Origin: Marinobacter gelidimuriae
GTDB lineage: Bacteria > Pseudomonadota > Gammaproteobacteria > Pseudomonadales > Oleiphilaceae
Assembly (NCBI RefSeq): GCF_000372805.1
Contig: NZ_KB889875.1
Coordinates: forward strand, 588-64,587
Length of the DNA stretch: 64,000 nt
Direction: 5' to 3'
Below, piece by piece: positions 32,887 through 43,053 of this stretch. A program made the translations under genes and the position numbers. The first letter of the stretch is position 1; every line of letters begins with the position of its first letter. The notes below the pieces were generated by a model. That model was not told the DNA's origin, did not search any database, and saw only the letters and a program-made list of their open reading frames with translations.

Positions 32887-33525
32887 TCATATATAGTCGC
32901 GTTTATCCTTGAACTCGCACAAATCTTCAATAAGACAGGCACCGCACCGGGGCTTACGGGCGATGCAGGTATAGCGCCCGTGCAGAATAAGCCAGTGATG
33001 GGCATCCAGCAAAAATTCCTGCGGTACCAGGCGTATCAGACGCTTTTCCACTTCCAGCACGTTCTTGCCCGGAGCAATACCGGTACGGTTAGATACTCGG
33101 AATATGTGGGTATCTACGGCCATGGCGATTTGACCAAAGGCGGTGTTCAGCACCACATTGGCGGTTTTGCGGCCAACACCGGGTAATGCTTCCAGTTCTT
33201 CCCGGGTTCGCGGTACTTGGCTTGCGTGGCGGTCGATCAGCGCGCGGCAGGTTTTTATCACGTTTTCGGCTTTGCTGTTAAACAGGCCAATGGTTTTTAT
33301 GTATTCTTTAAGGCCATATACTCCCAGGGCAAAAATGGCCTCCGGGGTGTTCGCCACCGGATACAGTTTGCTGGTGGCTTTGTTCACGCCCACATCGGTG
33401 GCCTGCGCCGACAGAATGACCGCAATCAGCAATTCAAAATCGGAGCTGTAGCTCAGTTCGGTAACCGGCTTGGGATTTTCTTCCCGTAAACGGCTGAAAA
33501 TTTCTGTGCGTTTCTGTTTGTTCAT
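32887..33525 (-). CDS. nth: Endonuclease III
   Basis: This 212-residue DNA glycosylase/AP lyase acts on oxidised pyrimidines. The helix-hairpin-helix LEALPGVGRKTANVVLN carries the catalytic Lys, and the C-terminal iron-sulfur loop has the C-x6-C-x2-C-x5-C pattern in CIARKPRCGACLIEDLC. The frame extends three codons to 33534, but 33525 gives MNKQKRTEIFSRLREEN, matching the family. It sits after rnfE as in the E. coli rsx-nth operon. Confidence 0.96.
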   Translation of the reverse strand: MNKQKRTEIFSRLREENPKPVTELSYSSDFELLIAVILSAQATDVGVNKATSKLYPVANTPEAIFALGVYGLKEYIKTIGLFNSKAENVIKTCRALIDRHASQVPRTREELEALPGVGRKTANVVLNTAFGQIAMAVDTHIFRVSNRTGIAPGKNVLEVEKRLIRLVPQEFLLDAHHWLILHGRYTCIARKPRCGACLIEDLCEFKDKRDYI

Positions 33526-33601
33526 AACCGTCATTCAATAAAGTGGGTGTGTCAGGCAAGGTAGCGCCTGCAATCGATCATTCGTTGTTCGTCAGTTTTT
33601 A

Positions 33602-34318
33602 TCAGGAAAGGCTGCCAGTAACTCGCACCCGTTTACTGCCGGCGCTGACCGTTTCAACTTGCGCAGCTTTGCGTTTTTCTTCAATGCGACTGTCAATCAC
33701 ATTTTTCAGTGCGATCAGCAGGCCCAGGCCCATAAACGCTCCGGGTGGCAGCATCATAAACAGCATGTTGGGGTAATCTGCAAACGGGCGCAGTGTCCAC
33801 TCGGCGGCCACGGGCCCCAGTAGGAGGTGCATGTCCGCGAACAGCGTGCCTTGGCCGATCAGTTCGCGCATGGCGCCCAGCACCACCAGAACCGCCAAGA
33901 AGCCCAGCCCCATCATGGCACCGTCGAGCAGCGCGAGCCCTGGAGGGTTGCGTGATGCAAAGGCGTCGGCGCGGCCCAGAATGGCGCAGTTGGTCACAAT
34001 CAACGGGATGAAAATGCCCAGAATCTGATACAGCTCGTAAGTGTATGCCTGCATCAGCAGTTCGGCGCAGGTTACAAACGAGGCGATGATCATCACAAAC
34101 GCCGGCAGGCGAACAGATTCGTTTACAAAGTTCCGTATCAGCGATACCGCCAGATTCGAACCCATCAATACCAGCAGTGTGGCCAGGCCCAGCCCCAGTG
34201 CGTTCACCACTGTGCTGGTTACGGCCAGCAAAGGGCACAGCCCCAGCACCTGCACTAGTGCAGGGTTATTGCTCCAAAGACCGTCGCGAATAATCTCGCG
34301 TGATGTTTTTGTTGCCAT
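33602..34318 (-). CDS. rnfE: Rnf electron transport complex subunit E
   Basis: The product is 238 residues with six hydrophobic segments, homologous to RnfA. The marks [20 protein letters not shown] and [19 protein letters not shown] supply the half-site cysteines that hold a membrane [2Fe-2S] centre shared with RnfA. It is the last rnf gene; nth follows in the same direction. Confidence 0.95.
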   Translation of the reverse strand: MATKTSREIIRDGLWSNNPALVQVLGLCPLLAVTSTVVNALGLGLATLLVLMGSNLAVSLIRNFVNESVRLPAFVMIIASFVTCAELLMQAYTYELYQILGIFIPLIVTNCAILGRADAFASRNPPGLALLDGAMMGLGFLAVLVVLGAMRELIGQGTLFADMHLLLGPVAAEWTLRPFADYPNMLFMMLPPGAFMGLGLLIALKNVIDSRIEEKRKAAQVETVSAGSKRVRVTGSLS

Positions 34319-34323
34319 GGCAA

Positions 34324-35019
34324 TTAGTGCTCCGGCTCGGAAAAATGACTGGCAACGGCATTGCGTTGCTTGCGGTTGCCACGCTCGACGGGCAAACCCA
34401 GGCTCTGGCGAATTTCGGCTTGGTGTTTGCGCACATACACCAGGGTTTTGTGAACCGCTTTGACCACTGCCCGGGGGGTAATGGTGGCCCCGGTAAACTG
34501 GTCAAACTCGCCGCCGTTCTTTTTTACATTCCACTGTTTGCCCGGCGTATTAGCCAGTGAGTGGCCGTTAAACTGGTAAACCCAATCCGATTTTCGGGTT
34601 TCTATGCGATCCCCCAGCCCTGGTGTTTCATGGTGGCCAGTCACCCGTACACCCAATAACTCGCCAGACGGAGTAATGCCCACTAACAGGTTGATGTCAC
34701 CGGAATAGCCGTCGGTGGCCGTGACCGGAATGATAAAACCCACCAGGTCGCTCTGCTGTCGGGCTACCCAGGCGCTGGGCGCTTCACCGCTGTTAAGAAC
34801 AGCAGCGTCTGGCAGGCTTATGGTGTCATTTAGCATGTCATTGCTATGGGCGCTTTCGGGAATGATTTCGAACAGCGCAGCGGCTTCGGCCCGTGCCGCC
34901 TGCTCGGCAATACGCTCCTTGGTGACTGCCTGGGTCAGGGCGATGGTGCCACCGGTTATCACCGCGAAAAGGCCAAGGCCGATGGCGCTGCGGCTTATGG
35001 ATTGAGCCATGGTTGCCAT
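34324..35019 (-). CDS. rnfG: Rnf electron transport complex subunit G
   Basis: The product is 231 residues with an N-terminal membrane anchor (about 10-30) and a periplasmic FMN domain. FMN is carried covalently on the second Thr of the TGATIT motif (family S-G-A-T-x-T; the first residue is Thr here). The open frame reaches far into rnfD, but the ATG at 35019 has AGGA at 7 nt and lies 4 nt after the rnfD stop, so I use it. rnfE starts 5 nt downstream. Confidence 0.93.
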   Translation of the reverse strand: MATMAQSISRSAIGLGLFAVITGGTIALTQAVTKERIAEQAARAEAAALFEIIPESAHSNDMLNDTISLPDAAVLNSGEAPSAWVARQQSDLVGFIIPVTATDGYSGDINLLVGITPSGELLGVRVTGHHETPGLGDRIETRKSDWVYQFNGHSLANTPGKQWNVKKNGGEFDQFTGATITPRAVVKAVHKTLVYVRKHQAEIRQSLGLPVERGNRKQRNAVASHFSEPEH

Positions 35020-35023
35020 AAAG

Positions 35024-36076
35024 TCAGTCCTGCTTCCGGGTGGGTAAACCGCGCCGGGCCTTGTGATGACCGTAGGTACGTGGTGGTGTGTAGTAGTCAA
35101 TAAACGGCACAGCAAAGTTCATTAGCAACACGCTGAAAGCTACGGCGTCTGGATAGTTGCCCCAGCTGCGTATCAGATAAACCAATGCGCCAATGCCCAC
35201 CGCATAAATCAGTTTGCCTTGGTGGCTGGTGGCTGCCGACACCGGATCGGTGGCGATGAAGAATGCCCCCAGCATGGTGCCACCGGCCAGCAGATGCAGC
35301 GAAAGCGGTGCATATTGGTCGGCGTTGGTGCCAAACAGCAGGCTCATGGCTACCAGCCCACCCAAAAAACCGACGGGTATGTGCCAGCTGATAATACGCA
35401 GCGCCAACAACACCAGGCCGCCTGCCAGGAAAGCTGCGTTCACCCATTCCCAGCCGCGAGCAACAAAGTTGCCAAACGTGGGGTGAATCGTAATTTCCGC
35501 GGCGGTGTGGCTGCCTACCTTGTGTTTGTATTCGTCCAGCGGGGTGGCCATGGTCCAGCCGTCAACGGCGGTTTGCTGGCCCGAGGCGATGGCGCTGAGG
35601 GTTTCGCCAAACCCGGGTGCGTCCTGCCATAGACCGACCGGTGCGGCCCAGTTGGTGGTCATCGCCAGCGGAAATGAAATCAGCACCAGGGCGTAACCCA
35701 CCATAGCCGGATTGAACGGATTGGAACCCAGGCCGCCGTAAAGCTGTTTGGCCACCACAATGGCGCTGAAAACCGCTACCGCAGACACCCACCAGGGCGC
35801 AAATTGCGGCAGCGATAGGCCCAGCAACAGGCCGGTTACAGCCGCGGTGTTGTCTTTCAGGAAAAACCCGACGGGCTTGCTCCGCCATTTTAGAATGGCG
35901 GCTTCAGTAGCCAGCGCCAGCGCGATGCACCAGACCACGTTGATCAGATTACCCCAGCCAAAAAACACCGTTTGCGCCAGCAGCCCCGGTACCGCGGCGA
36001 TAATTACCCACAGCATTACCCGCGAAGTAGGGCGAGCCCGGTGGGCGTGGGGGGAAGACTGTTGCACAAGCGCCAT
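35024..36076 (-). CDS. rnfD: Rnf electron transport complex subunit D
   Basis: This 350-residue inner-membrane protein has about nine hydrophobic segments and belongs with NqrB. The covalent FMN-Thr region is [34 protein letters not shown] is also typical. RnfD and RnfG form the membrane electron path coupled to ion movement. Confidence 0.95.
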   Translation of the reverse strand: MALVQQSSPHAHRARPTSRVMLWVIIAAVPGLLAQTVFFGWGNLINVVWCIALALATEAAILKWRSKPVGFFLKDNTAAVTGLLLGLSLPQFAPWWVSAVAVFSAIVVAKQLYGGLGSNPFNPAMVGYALVLISFPLAMTTNWAAPVGLWQDAPGFGETLSAIASGQQTAVDGWTMATPLDEYKHKVGSHTAAEITIHPTFGNFVARGWEWVNAAFLAGGLVLLALRIISWHIPVGFLGGLVAMSLLFGTNADQYAPLSLHLLAGGTMLGAFFIATDPVSAATSHQGKLIYAVGIGALVYLIRSWGNYPDAVAFSVLLMNFAVPFIDYYTPPRTYGHHKARRGLPTRKQD

Positions 36077-36096
36077 GATGTTACAGCCTGTTTTTT

Positions 36097-36120
36097 AATA
36101 GTTTAATAGTTTAATCGTTT
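36097..36120. repeat. 8-bp triple repeat over the rnfC stop
   Basis: AATAGTTT, AATAGTTT and AATCGTTT follow in tandem; the rnfC stop codon (36111-36113) lies within the second and third units. The rest extends into the 34-nt rnfC-rnfD gap. Confidence 0.8.
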
Positions 36121-38021
36121 GACCGGCTTAGCGCCGGTTCGGCGTTGCGATTGGCGGGCACGGCCTGCTGTTGGGCATCATCAATCGCCCGCTGTGCGCG
36201 CCTGACCCGCTCGATATTCTTGTCAACGGCGCGTTCGAGCTTGTCGACGTTGGGCGCTTGGCCGCTGCGAGCGTCTTCCAGCATGCTCTGCATTTTTTCC
36301 AGTTTGGCTTGGGCCTGAGTCAGCTGCTGTTCCAGTTCTTCTACGCTTGGCGCCGTCTCGGCCGCAGGAGTTTTGTCTGCATTTTCGGGTGCGAATGTTT
36401 CAGACGGCGCTGCTTCTTCAGAGAGCTGTGTTGAGGGCTCGGTGCGCTCAGCGCTAGCTGCCGCGGTTTTGGCTTTTTTACGGGCCAGAGCTTGCTCTAC
36501 CAGGGCAGATTTGCCTGCACGCTCGTCGGTTACCGTGCCGTCTTGAGCCCTCGTCTGGGCGTCGGCTGTTTTCTGTTCCTGAGCTTTGGCGGCGGCCAAC
36601 GCCCGGTCTTTGCGGCGCTGATCTTTTTCCTGCTGTTCACGATCAAGGCGCTGCTGGCGAGCTTCAAAGCGCACGCGGGCACGGTCGGATTTTTGCTGTT
36701 CGGCGCGTTGCAGGCGAATTTCGCCTTTGGCAAAGCGGTAATACTGCACCAGAGGAATGGAACTCGGGCACACGTACGAGCAGGCGCCGCATTCGATGCA
36801 GTCAAACAGATTCAGATGTTCGGCTTTTTCAAACTCTGTGGCTTTGGCGTGCCAGAACAACTGCTGGGGCAAAAGCTCCATCGGGCAGGCTTCGGCGCAC
36901 TGGCCGCAGCGAATGCACGGCTGTTCCGGCGCCGGCGCGGGCAGTTCACTGGCGCTGGCGGCAATCACGCAGTTGCTGGGTTTTATCAGCGGGATGTCCG
37001 TGTTCGGCAGCGTATAGCCCATCATCGGGCCGCCGAGTACCAGGCGCGACATGCGCTGTTTATCAACACCGGCGCAGGTCAGTAAATGGCTGGTGGGGGT
37101 GCCAACCAAGACTTCAAAGTTGCCGGGTTCGGCCAAGGCTTCGCCGGTGGCCGTCATCACGCGAGAAATCAGTGGTTTGCCTTGCAAGATAGCATCGGCA
37201 ACGGCTACCGCGGTACCAATGTTCTGGCACATCACGCCGATATCCGCCGGTATGCCACCGCTGGGTACTTCTTGGCCGGTCAGAATCTGGATCAGCTGTT
37301 TTTCACCACCGGACGGATAGATGGTGGGAATCACCGCAATTTCGGTTTTGCTGCCCTCTGCGGCCTGCCGCAAAGCGGCAATGGCTTCGGGTTTGTTTTC
37401 TTCGATGCCGATCACCACCCGTGCCGGGCGCAGCAGCCAGGCCATTATGCGCAGACCGGCCATCACCTGGTCTGCTTTCTCGCGCATGGTCATGTCGTCG
37501 GCGGTAATGTAGGGCTCGCACTCGGCGCCGTTGAGAATCAAGGTGTCGACTTTGCGGTCTACAGACGGCCGTAGTTTGATGTTGGTTGGAAAACCGGCGC
37601 CGCCCAGGCCCACGATGCCGGCCTGACGAATCAGCGCCAGCACTTGGTCGCGCTCTAGCTTGCGATATTCTGGCTGCGGCACCAGCTCGCACCAGCGCTC
37701 CTCGCCATCCGGTATCAGCACCACGCAGGTGTCGCTCATACCCGACGGGTGCGGCACGGGCTCCAGGGAAATACGCTCAACGATGCCTGACGTGGGCGCG
37801 TGTACTGGTACGCCCATGCCGTTGCCTACCTGGGCGATGACTTCACCTTTCAGCACCTTTTGCCCAGGCTCGACAATACAGCGCGCAGGCTCGCCAATGT
37901 GCTGTTGCAACGGCAGTATCAATTTCGCGGGTAAGCCCGCGGGGCGGATGGGCCGACTGTTGGATTGGCTTTTATTTTCTGGCGGGTGTACGCCGCCGCC
38001 AAAGTTCCACAGCTGGGTCAT
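36111..38021 (-). CDS. rnfC: Rnf electron transport complex subunit C
   Basis: The product is 636 residues. It has an N-terminal Rnf barrel-sandwich domain, an NADH/FMN-binding domain ([29 protein letters not shown]), a SLBB region and two [4Fe-4S] motifs ([24 protein letters not shown]). A C-terminal extension of about 190 charged, Ala/Glu/Gln-rich residues is probably coiled coil; such tails are common in gammaproteobacterial RnfC and vary in length. It overlaps rnfB by 4 nt. Confidence 0.95.
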   Translation of the reverse strand: MTQLWNFGGGVHPPENKSQSNSRPIRPAGLPAKLILPLQQHIGEPARCIVEPGQKVLKGEVIAQVGNGMGVPVHAPTSGIVERISLEPVPHPSGMSDTCVVLIPDGEERWCELVPQPEYRKLERDQVLALIRQAGIVGLGGAGFPTNIKLRPSVDRKVDTLILNGAECEPYITADDMTMREKADQVMAGLRIMAWLLRPARVVIGIEENKPEAIAALRQAAEGSKTEIAVIPTIYPSGGEKQLIQILTGQEVPSGGIPADIGVMCQNIGTAVAVADAILQGKPLISRVMTATGEALAEPGNFEVLVGTPTSHLLTCAGVDKQRMSRLVLGGPMMGYTLPNTDIPLIKPSNCVIAASASELPAPAPEQPCIRCGQCAEACPMELLPQQLFWHAKATEFEKAEHLNLFDCIECGACSYVCPSSIPLVQYYRFAKGEIRLQRAEQQKSDRARVRFEARQQRLDREQQEKDQRRKDRALAAAKAQEQKTADAQTRAQDGTVTDERAGKSALVEQALARKKAKTAAASAERTEPSTQLSEEAAPSETFAPENADKTPAAETAPSVEELEQQLTQAQAKLEKMQSMLEDARSGQAPNVDKLERAVDKNIERVRRAQRAIDDAQQQAVPANRNAEPALSRSND

Positions 38022-38653
38022 AACAGGCTCGCTTCGCGGGTTTCTGCCTGGCTGTCGGTGGCAATCACGCGGGCATCGGTAGCGCTGGGCACTTCATTTG
38101 GTGCCTTATCCAGTACCACAGGCGGTGCCCAGGTCCAGCTGCGGATGTCCGGTTCGATGACGATTATGTCGATACAGTCAACCGGGCAGGGCTCCACGCA
38201 CAAATCACAGCCGGTGCATTCGCTTTCTATCACTGTGTGCATGTGTTTGGCGGCGCCCAGAATGGCGTCTACGGGGCAGGCCTGGATGCACTTGGTGCAG
38301 CCAATGCATTCGTCTTCGCGAATCACGGCTACCCGCTTGGCTTGGGCAGCGCCGTGTTCGGCGTCCAGAGGTTGGGGTTCTACGTCTAGCAGGTCGGCCA
38401 GGGCGTTGATGGTGGCTTCACCGCCCGGCGGGCACTTGTTGATGGCTTCGCCGTTGTTGATGGCTTCAGCATAGGGTCGGCAGCCGGGAAAACCACACTG
38501 GCCGCACTGGGTTTGCGGCAAAAGCGCGTCTATCTGATCGACCAGCGGGTTACCTTCTACCTTGAAACGCTCGGCAGCAAAGCCCAGCAGGGCCCCAAAC
38601 ACGGCGGCCAGGCCTAGTAAAACGGCAACTGCGATGATGATACCTGTCCACAT
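38018..38653 (-). CDS. rnfB: Rnf electron transport complex subunit B
   Basis: The product is 211 residues: one N-terminal membrane helix, a [4Fe-4S] domain ([15 protein letters not shown], then CPPGG) and two ferredoxin clusters ([24 protein letters not shown]). RnfB is the ferredoxin-facing subunit. The tail after residue 170 is longer than the minimum and of unknown use. It is 15 nt after rnfA. Confidence 0.95.
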   Translation of the reverse strand: MWTGIIIAVAVLLGLAAVFGALLGFAAERFKVEGNPLVDQIDALLPQTQCGQCGFPGCRPYAEAINNGEAINKCPPGGEATINALADLLDVEPQPLDAEHGAAQAKRVAVIREDECIGCTKCIQACPVDAILGAAKHMHTVIESECTGCDLCVEPCPVDCIDIIVIEPDIRSWTWAPPVVLDKAPNEVPSATDARVIATDSQAETREASLL

Positions 38654-38668
38654 AAGCCAAGGACTCCG

Positions 38669-39250
38669 TTACACGCTGACCAGGCCGGTAAAACCTAAAA
38701 ACGCCAGGGCCATGAGCCCTGCGGTCACCATACCGATGGCTGCGCCGCGAAAGGCAACGGGCACATCGGATACCGCGATGCGCTCGCGCATGGCGGCAAA
38801 AAAAATCAGCACCAGGGAAAACCCAAGTGCGGCACCAAACCCATAAAGCAACGATTCGACGAAATTGTTGTTGCGGTTCAGGTTTAGCAGGGCCACACCC
38901 AACACCGCACAGTTAGTGGTAATCAGCGGCAGAAAAATGCCCAGCACACGGTACAGCAGGGGGCTGGTTTTGCGCACCACCATTTCGGTGAACTGCACCA
39001 CCACCGCTATCACCAAAATGAAGGTGATGGTTTTCAAAAACGCCAGATTCAAAGGCTCTAGTAAATAGGTGTACGCCAGATAGCTGCACACCGACGACAA
39101 TGTCAGCACAAAGGTGGTCGCAAGCGACATGCCCATGGCGGTTTCCAGTTTGCCGGACACCCCCATAAACGGGCACAGGCCCAAAAATTGAACCAGCACG
39201 AAGTTGTTGACCAGTATGGTACTGACCAGTATGAGCAGGTACTCGGTCAT
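38669..39250 (-). CDS. rnfA: Rnf electron transport complex subunit A
   Basis: This 193-residue protein has six transmembrane segments and is paralogous to Rnf[22 protein letters not shown] and [15 protein letters not shown] carry the paired cysteines. It is the first gene of rnfABCDGE-nth; the promoter should lie in the 55-nt gap before metG or further upstream, since metG is on the same strand. Confidence 0.95.
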   Translation of the reverse strand: MTEYLLILVSTILVNNFVLVQFLGLCPFMGVSGKLETAMGMSLATTFVLTLSSVCSYLAYTYLLEPLNLAFLKTITFILVIAVVVQFTEMVVRKTSPLLYRVLGIFLPLITTNCAVLGVALLNLNRNNNFVESLLYGFGAALGFSLVLIFFAAMRERIAVSDVPVAFRGAAIGMVTAGLMALAFLGFTGLVSV

Positions 39251-39305
39251 ATTTTTTCGGGCCTCGCTGGCTGCTCACAATTTAGGGCTTACTACTTAAT
39301 AGCAC

Positions 39306-41345
39306 TTACATTATCCGCATGCCGGGTGTAGCACCGGAGTCTGGTGACAGAATAAAGATGTCTTTGCCGCCAGGGCCGGCTGCCAGCACCATGCCTTCGG
39401 ACAGGCCGAATTTCATTTTGCGGGCTTTCAGGTTGGCGACCATCACGGTTAAACGGCCTTCCAGTTCTTCGGGCGCGTAGGCTGACTTAATACCAGCAAA
39501 CACGTTGCGTTCGCCATGTCCCACGTCAAGTGTCAGGCGTAACAGCTTGTCGGCGCCCTGTACGTGCTCGGCTTTGATGATTTTGACCACCCGCAGGTCC
39601 ACCTTGGCGAAGTCGTCAAACTCGATTTCCGGGCTAATGGGCTCCAGTGGTGTTTTCGGCGCGGCTTCTGCCGGCGCTTCAGCCGCCGGCAGCTGTTCTT
39701 TCGAGGCATCGAGCATTTTTTCGATCTGTGCCATGTCCACCCGGCTCATCAGCGGCTGAAACGTGTTGATGCCGTGATCCTGCAGCAGCTCGGCGCGGTT
39801 GTTCCAATCCAGCTTGGCGTTCAGGAAAGCTTCCGAGGCGTCAGCGGTTTTTGGCAGTACCGGCGCAAGGTAGGTCATCAACAGGCGGAACATGTTCAGC
39901 GCGTTGGTGCAGATGGCTTGAAGCTTCTCGTCTTCGCCTTCCTGCTTGGCCACTACCCAGGGTTGTTCGTCGTTGACGTACTGATTGGCAATATCCGCCA
40001 ACTCCATGATTCGGCGCATGGCGCGGCCGAACTCGCGGTTTTCGTAGTAACCGGCCAGCTCTTCGCCGGCGTTGATGAATTCGTTGAGCTTGTCGATCTC
40101 GGTGACTTGACCCAGCTTGCCGTCAAAGCGCTTGCTGATAAAGCCGGCGCTGCGGCTGGCTATGTTAACCACCTTGCCCACCAGATCCGAGTTTACCCGG
40201 GCGGCAAAATCGTCCAGGTTCAAATCCATGTCATCAACGCCGCCGGTGAGTTTGGCCGCAAAGTAATAGCGCAGGTACTCCGGATTCAGGAAGTCCAGAT
40301 AGGTGCGGGCCATGATAAAGGTGCCGCGGGATTTGGACATTTTTTTGCCATTAACGGTCACAAAACCGTGCGCCCACACCGCGGTGGGCGTGCGGAAACC
40401 GGTGTCGTGCAGAATGGCCGGCCAGAACAGGGCGTGGAAATTGATAATGTCCTTGCCGATGAAGTGGTACACCTCGGCGGTGGAGTCGGCTTTCCAGAAG
40501 TGTTCGAAATCGATGCCTTCGCGGACGCACAGGTTTTTGAAGCTGGCTAGATAGCCGATGGGTGCGTCCAGCCACACATAAAAATATTTGCCCGGCGCGT
40601 CTGGCACTTCAAAACCGAAGTAGGGCGCGTCACGGCTGATGTCCCAGTCGTGCAGACCAGCGTCCAGCCATTCAGCCAGTTTGTTGGCTACCTGCGGTTG
40701 CAGGGTACCGCTGCGAGTCCATTTGGCCAGGAAGTCGGCAAAATCCGGCAGTTTGAAGAAAAAGTGCTCGGATTCTTTTTCGATGGGTGTGGCGCCTGAC
40801 ACCGCCGAACGAGGGTTGATCAGCTCGGTGGGTGAGTAGGTGGCACCACAGGCTTCGCAGTTATCGCCGTATTGGTCGTCGGTTTTACACTTGGGGCAAG
40901 TACCCTTAATAAACCGGTCGGCCAGAAACATGTTTTTTTCAGGGTCGAACGATTGGGTAATCGTGCGAGTCGCAATGTGCCCGTTCTGCTGCAGTTGACG
41001 GTAGATAAACTCTGAAAACTGGCGGTTCTCGTCAGAATGGGTGGTGTAGTAATTGTCAAAGCGGATCAGGAAGTCGCCAAAGTCTTGCTGATGTTCTTGG
41101 CAGATGCGGTCAATCAACTGTTCGGGGGTAATACCTTCCCGCTCGGCGCGGAGCATAATGGCGGTGCCGTGAGCATCGTCGGCGCAAACGTAATAACAAG
41201 TATGGCCGCGCAGTTTCTGGTAGCGCGCCCATATATCGGTCTGGATGTATTCCAGCAAATGGCCCAGGTGGATGGGGCCGTTGGCATAGGGCAGGGCGCT
41301 GGTGACCAGAATGTCCCGTTTTTGCTTCGCACTCGCTTGCGTCAT
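39306..41345 (-). CDS. metG: Methionyl-tRNA synthetase
   Basis: This 679-residue class I synthetase has the HIGH-type motif HLGHLLEY at the N-terminus, the zinc knuckle [17 protein letters not shown], and KMSKS in [14 protein letters not shown]-terminal tRNA-binding OB domain (about 580-679, [17 protein letters not shown]) makes it a dimer-type enzyme as in E. coli. The frame extends 25 codons further, but the ATG at 41345 is the natural start ([18 protein letters not shown]). Confidence 0.97.
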   Translation of the reverse strand: MTQASAKQKRDILVTSALPYANGPIHLGHLLEYIQTDIWARYQKLRGHTCYYVCADDAHGTAIMLRAEREGITPEQLIDRICQEHQQDFGDFLIRFDNYYTTHSDENRQFSEFIYRQLQQNGHIATRTITQSFDPEKNMFLADRFIKGTCPKCKTDDQYGDNCEACGATYSPTELINPRSAVSGATPIEKESEHFFFKLPDFADFLAKWTRSGTLQPQVANKLAEWLDAGLHDWDISRDAPYFGFEVPDAPGKYFYVWLDAPIGYLASFKNLCVREGIDFEHFWKADSTAEVYHFIGKDIINFHALFWPAILHDTGFRTPTAVWAHGFVTVNGKKMSKSRGTFIMARTYLDFLNPEYLRYYFAAKLTGGVDDMDLNLDDFAARVNSDLVGKVVNIASRSAGFISKRFDGKLGQVTEIDKLNEFINAGEELAGYYENREFGRAMRRIMELADIANQYVNDEQPWVVAKQEGEDEKLQAICTNALNMFRLLMTYLAPVLPKTADASEAFLNAKLDWNNRAELLQDHGINTFQPLMSRVDMAQIEKMLDASKEQLPAAEAPAEAAPKTPLEPISPEIEFDDFAKVDLRVVKIIKAEHVQGADKLLRLTLDVGHGERNVFAGIKSAYAPEELEGRLTVMVANLKARKMKFGLSEGMVLAAGPGGKDIFILSPDSGATPGMRIM

Positions 41346-41564
41346 GGTTGAGCTTGAACCTTTGCTGGAATTGAATGTAGGCCGCGAATCGACAAAACAC
41401 CCCCGCGCGGATTTGCGCACGGAACGCGAGTATCCTGTATGGCCAGAATTGGGTACAAATGATACCTTCCACGCAGAATTTTTTCATCCGAAACCCCGTT
41501 TAAGTGCCGCATTACTGGCTTGAACTCTTTCTGTGCTGCCCCTAAACTCTCCCGGAGTGATGTT

Positions 41565-41782
41565 ATGACCACGATTTCCCGCCAGGCCCTGGAAGCAGTC
41601 ATTCGCGAATACCGCGATCCGTACCGCGGTGAATCTGGCTCTGGCGCTGCAGGAGCAAAAGTACTTCATTCCCATTGAAGCCCACGGTGGCGGCAGAGCC
41701 GGACTCGGAAGTGGCGCGGCGCTATTTCCAGCGTGTCGGTCACCGGCCATTGGAATTCGCACTAAAACCGGCCAACAGTTAA
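41565..41782 (+). pseudogene. apbC: Remnant of apbC/mrp Fe-S carrier gene
   Basis: Three pieces of an ApbC/Mrp-type P-loop ATPase lie in three frames. From the ATG at 41565 (GGAG site upstream) the frame reads MTTISRQALEAVIREYRDPY, the usual N-terminus, then goes to nonsense and stops at 41678. From 41623 the next frame reads TAVNLALALQEQKYFIPIEAHG, which joins the end of the Walker A helix to an internal segment. From 41678 the third frame reads PTVAAEPDSEVARRYFQ, the usual C-terminus, stopping at 41782. The P-loop itself and about 80% of the roughly 1.1-kb gene are missing. The position between metG and dcd is the usual apbC site in relatives. Confidence 0.82.
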
Positions 41783-41821
41783 ACTGTCGCCCTTTATAAC
41801 TCCGGGATATGAGAAACCAGC

Positions 41822-42388
41822 ATGAGCATTAAACCCGACAAGTGGATTCGCCGCATGGCGCAGCAACACAGCATGATCGAGCCCTTTGAGCCCGGCCAGG
41901 TGCGTGAATCGGAAAAGGGCCGGGTCATTTCCTACGGTACCTCCAGCTATGGCTACGACGTGCGTTGCAGCAACGAGTTCAAAATCTTCACCAACGTGCA
42001 TTCCGCCACGGTAGACCCGAAGAATTTTGACGAAAACAGCTTTGTTAACATTACCAGCGACGTCTGTATTATCCCGCCCAACTCGTTTGCGCTGGCGCGT
42101 ACTGTGGAATATTTTCGCATTCCCCGCAGTGTGCTGACCATCTGCCTGGGCAAGTCCACTTATGCCCGCTGCGGCATTATTGTCAACGTCACTCCGCTGG
42201 AGCCAGAGTGGGAAGGCCAGGTGACATTGGAGTTTTCCAACACCACCAACTTGCCGGCAAAAATTTACGCCAACGAAGGGGTGGCGCAGATGCTGTTTTT
42301 CGAGGCTGACGAAGTGTGTGAGACCAGCTATAAAGACCGGGGCGGCAAGTACTTGGGCCAAACCGGCGTAACGCTGCCGCGCACATGA
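41822..42388 (+). CDS. dcd: dCTP deaminase
   Basis: This 188-residue trimeric enzyme deaminates dCTP to d[20 protein letters not shown], the catalytic Glu in the VTLEFSNTT segment, and the C-terminal [17 protein letters not shown] are diagnostic. It starts about 40 nt after the apbC remnant. The stop overlaps the next ATG by 4 nt. Confidence 0.96.
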   Translation: MSIKPDKWIRRMAQQHSMIEPFEPGQVRESEKGRVISYGTSSYGYDVRCSNEFKIFTNVHSATVDPKNFDENSFVNITSDVCIIPPNSFALARTVEYFRIPRSVLTICLGKSTYARCGIIVNVTPLEPEWEGQVTLEFSNTTNLPAKIYANEGVAQMLFFEADEVCETSYKDRGGKYLGQTGVTLPRT

Positions 42389-42984
42389 ACGCCAATCAGT
42401 TTTTGAAAGCAGTACAGCAGCTACAGGGCTGGCGCGAATGCGCGTTTTTGCTATCGCTGGCCGAGCGGGCGTTTCCCAATTACGCCCTGTTTGCCGACGC
42501 CATGGAACTGAAAACCGGCGCCAAAATGCGCCAGATTCTGGATGCCGGTTGGAATCTGTTAAAGCCAGAGGCCATAGAGACTGCCATTCCCCAGTGGCTG
42601 CGCAAGCTGGAAGCACTGTCTCCGGACGTTGAGGATTACGACGCCTACGGCGTTTACCCCGCGTATGATTTCTGTCAGTTGCTGGAGCAGGCGCTGTTGA
42701 ACCGGCTGAATCCTGGCAAGCATAGGGCGACAGAGGCTTCACAGCTTGCCACGGCCACCGTGATGAGTTTTGTTGAGGTTTCGGAAGCCGAAGAACTAAG
42801 CGAAGACGAGCTGGTGCGCCTGCTGGACCAGCATCCTCTGATGAAAGAGGATAAGTTGTTCCAGCGTGATTTGGTGTTGGAGCTTAAGCGCCAGCGTGTG
42901 CCGCGGCAGGAATTTATCGACACCCTGCGGCAGCGCGCGGAAAATGAAGGTGTTAGCAATCTGGGCATTTCACTGTCCGATTAA
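42385..42984 (+). CDS. YjaG/DUF416 family protein
   Basis: This 199-residue acidic, mostly helical soluble protein matches the YjaG (DUF416) family of unknown role: [27 protein letters not shown] is followed by [21 protein letters not shown]. It is translationally coupled to dcd (ATGA overlap). Its stop codon lies inside a 14-bp repeat array that fills the gap to avtA. Confidence 0.85.
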   Translation: MNANQFLKAVQQLQGWRECAFLLSLAERAFPNYALFADAMELKTGAKMRQILDAGWNLLKPEAIETAIPQWLRKLEALSPDVEDYDAYGVYPAYDFCQLLEQALLNRLNPGKHRATEASQLATATVMSFVEVSEAEELSEDELVRLLDQHPLMKEDKLFQRDLVLELKRQRVPRQEFIDTLRQRAENEGVSNLGISLSD

Positions 42985-43041
42985 CATTGACTGAATAACC
43001 TTGACCGAATAAAACCGCTCAACCAACGCTGTTCAATTAAC
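42972..43041. repeat. Degenerate 14-bp tandem array, five units, over the DUF416 stop
   Basis: Units are ACTGTCCGATTAAC (42972, contains the stop codon), ATTGACTGAATAAC, CTTGACCGAATAAA, ACCGCTCAACCAAC and GCTGTTCAATTAAC (43028-43041). They fill the whole gap up to the avtA ribosome site. The last unit resembles the reverse complement of the unit at 11254-11323 (TACTGTTCGTTAAG), suggesting one family. Confidence 0.8.
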
Positions 43042-43053
43042 GGACGGGATCTG

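Noticed and set aside
39564-40550. Open frame of 328 codons antisense to metG
   Set aside because: It lies wholly inside metG, with no start signal or family motifs.
42972-43041. Repeat array as a small CRISPR
   Set aside because: Units are contiguous 14-mers without spacers, and no cas gene is present.
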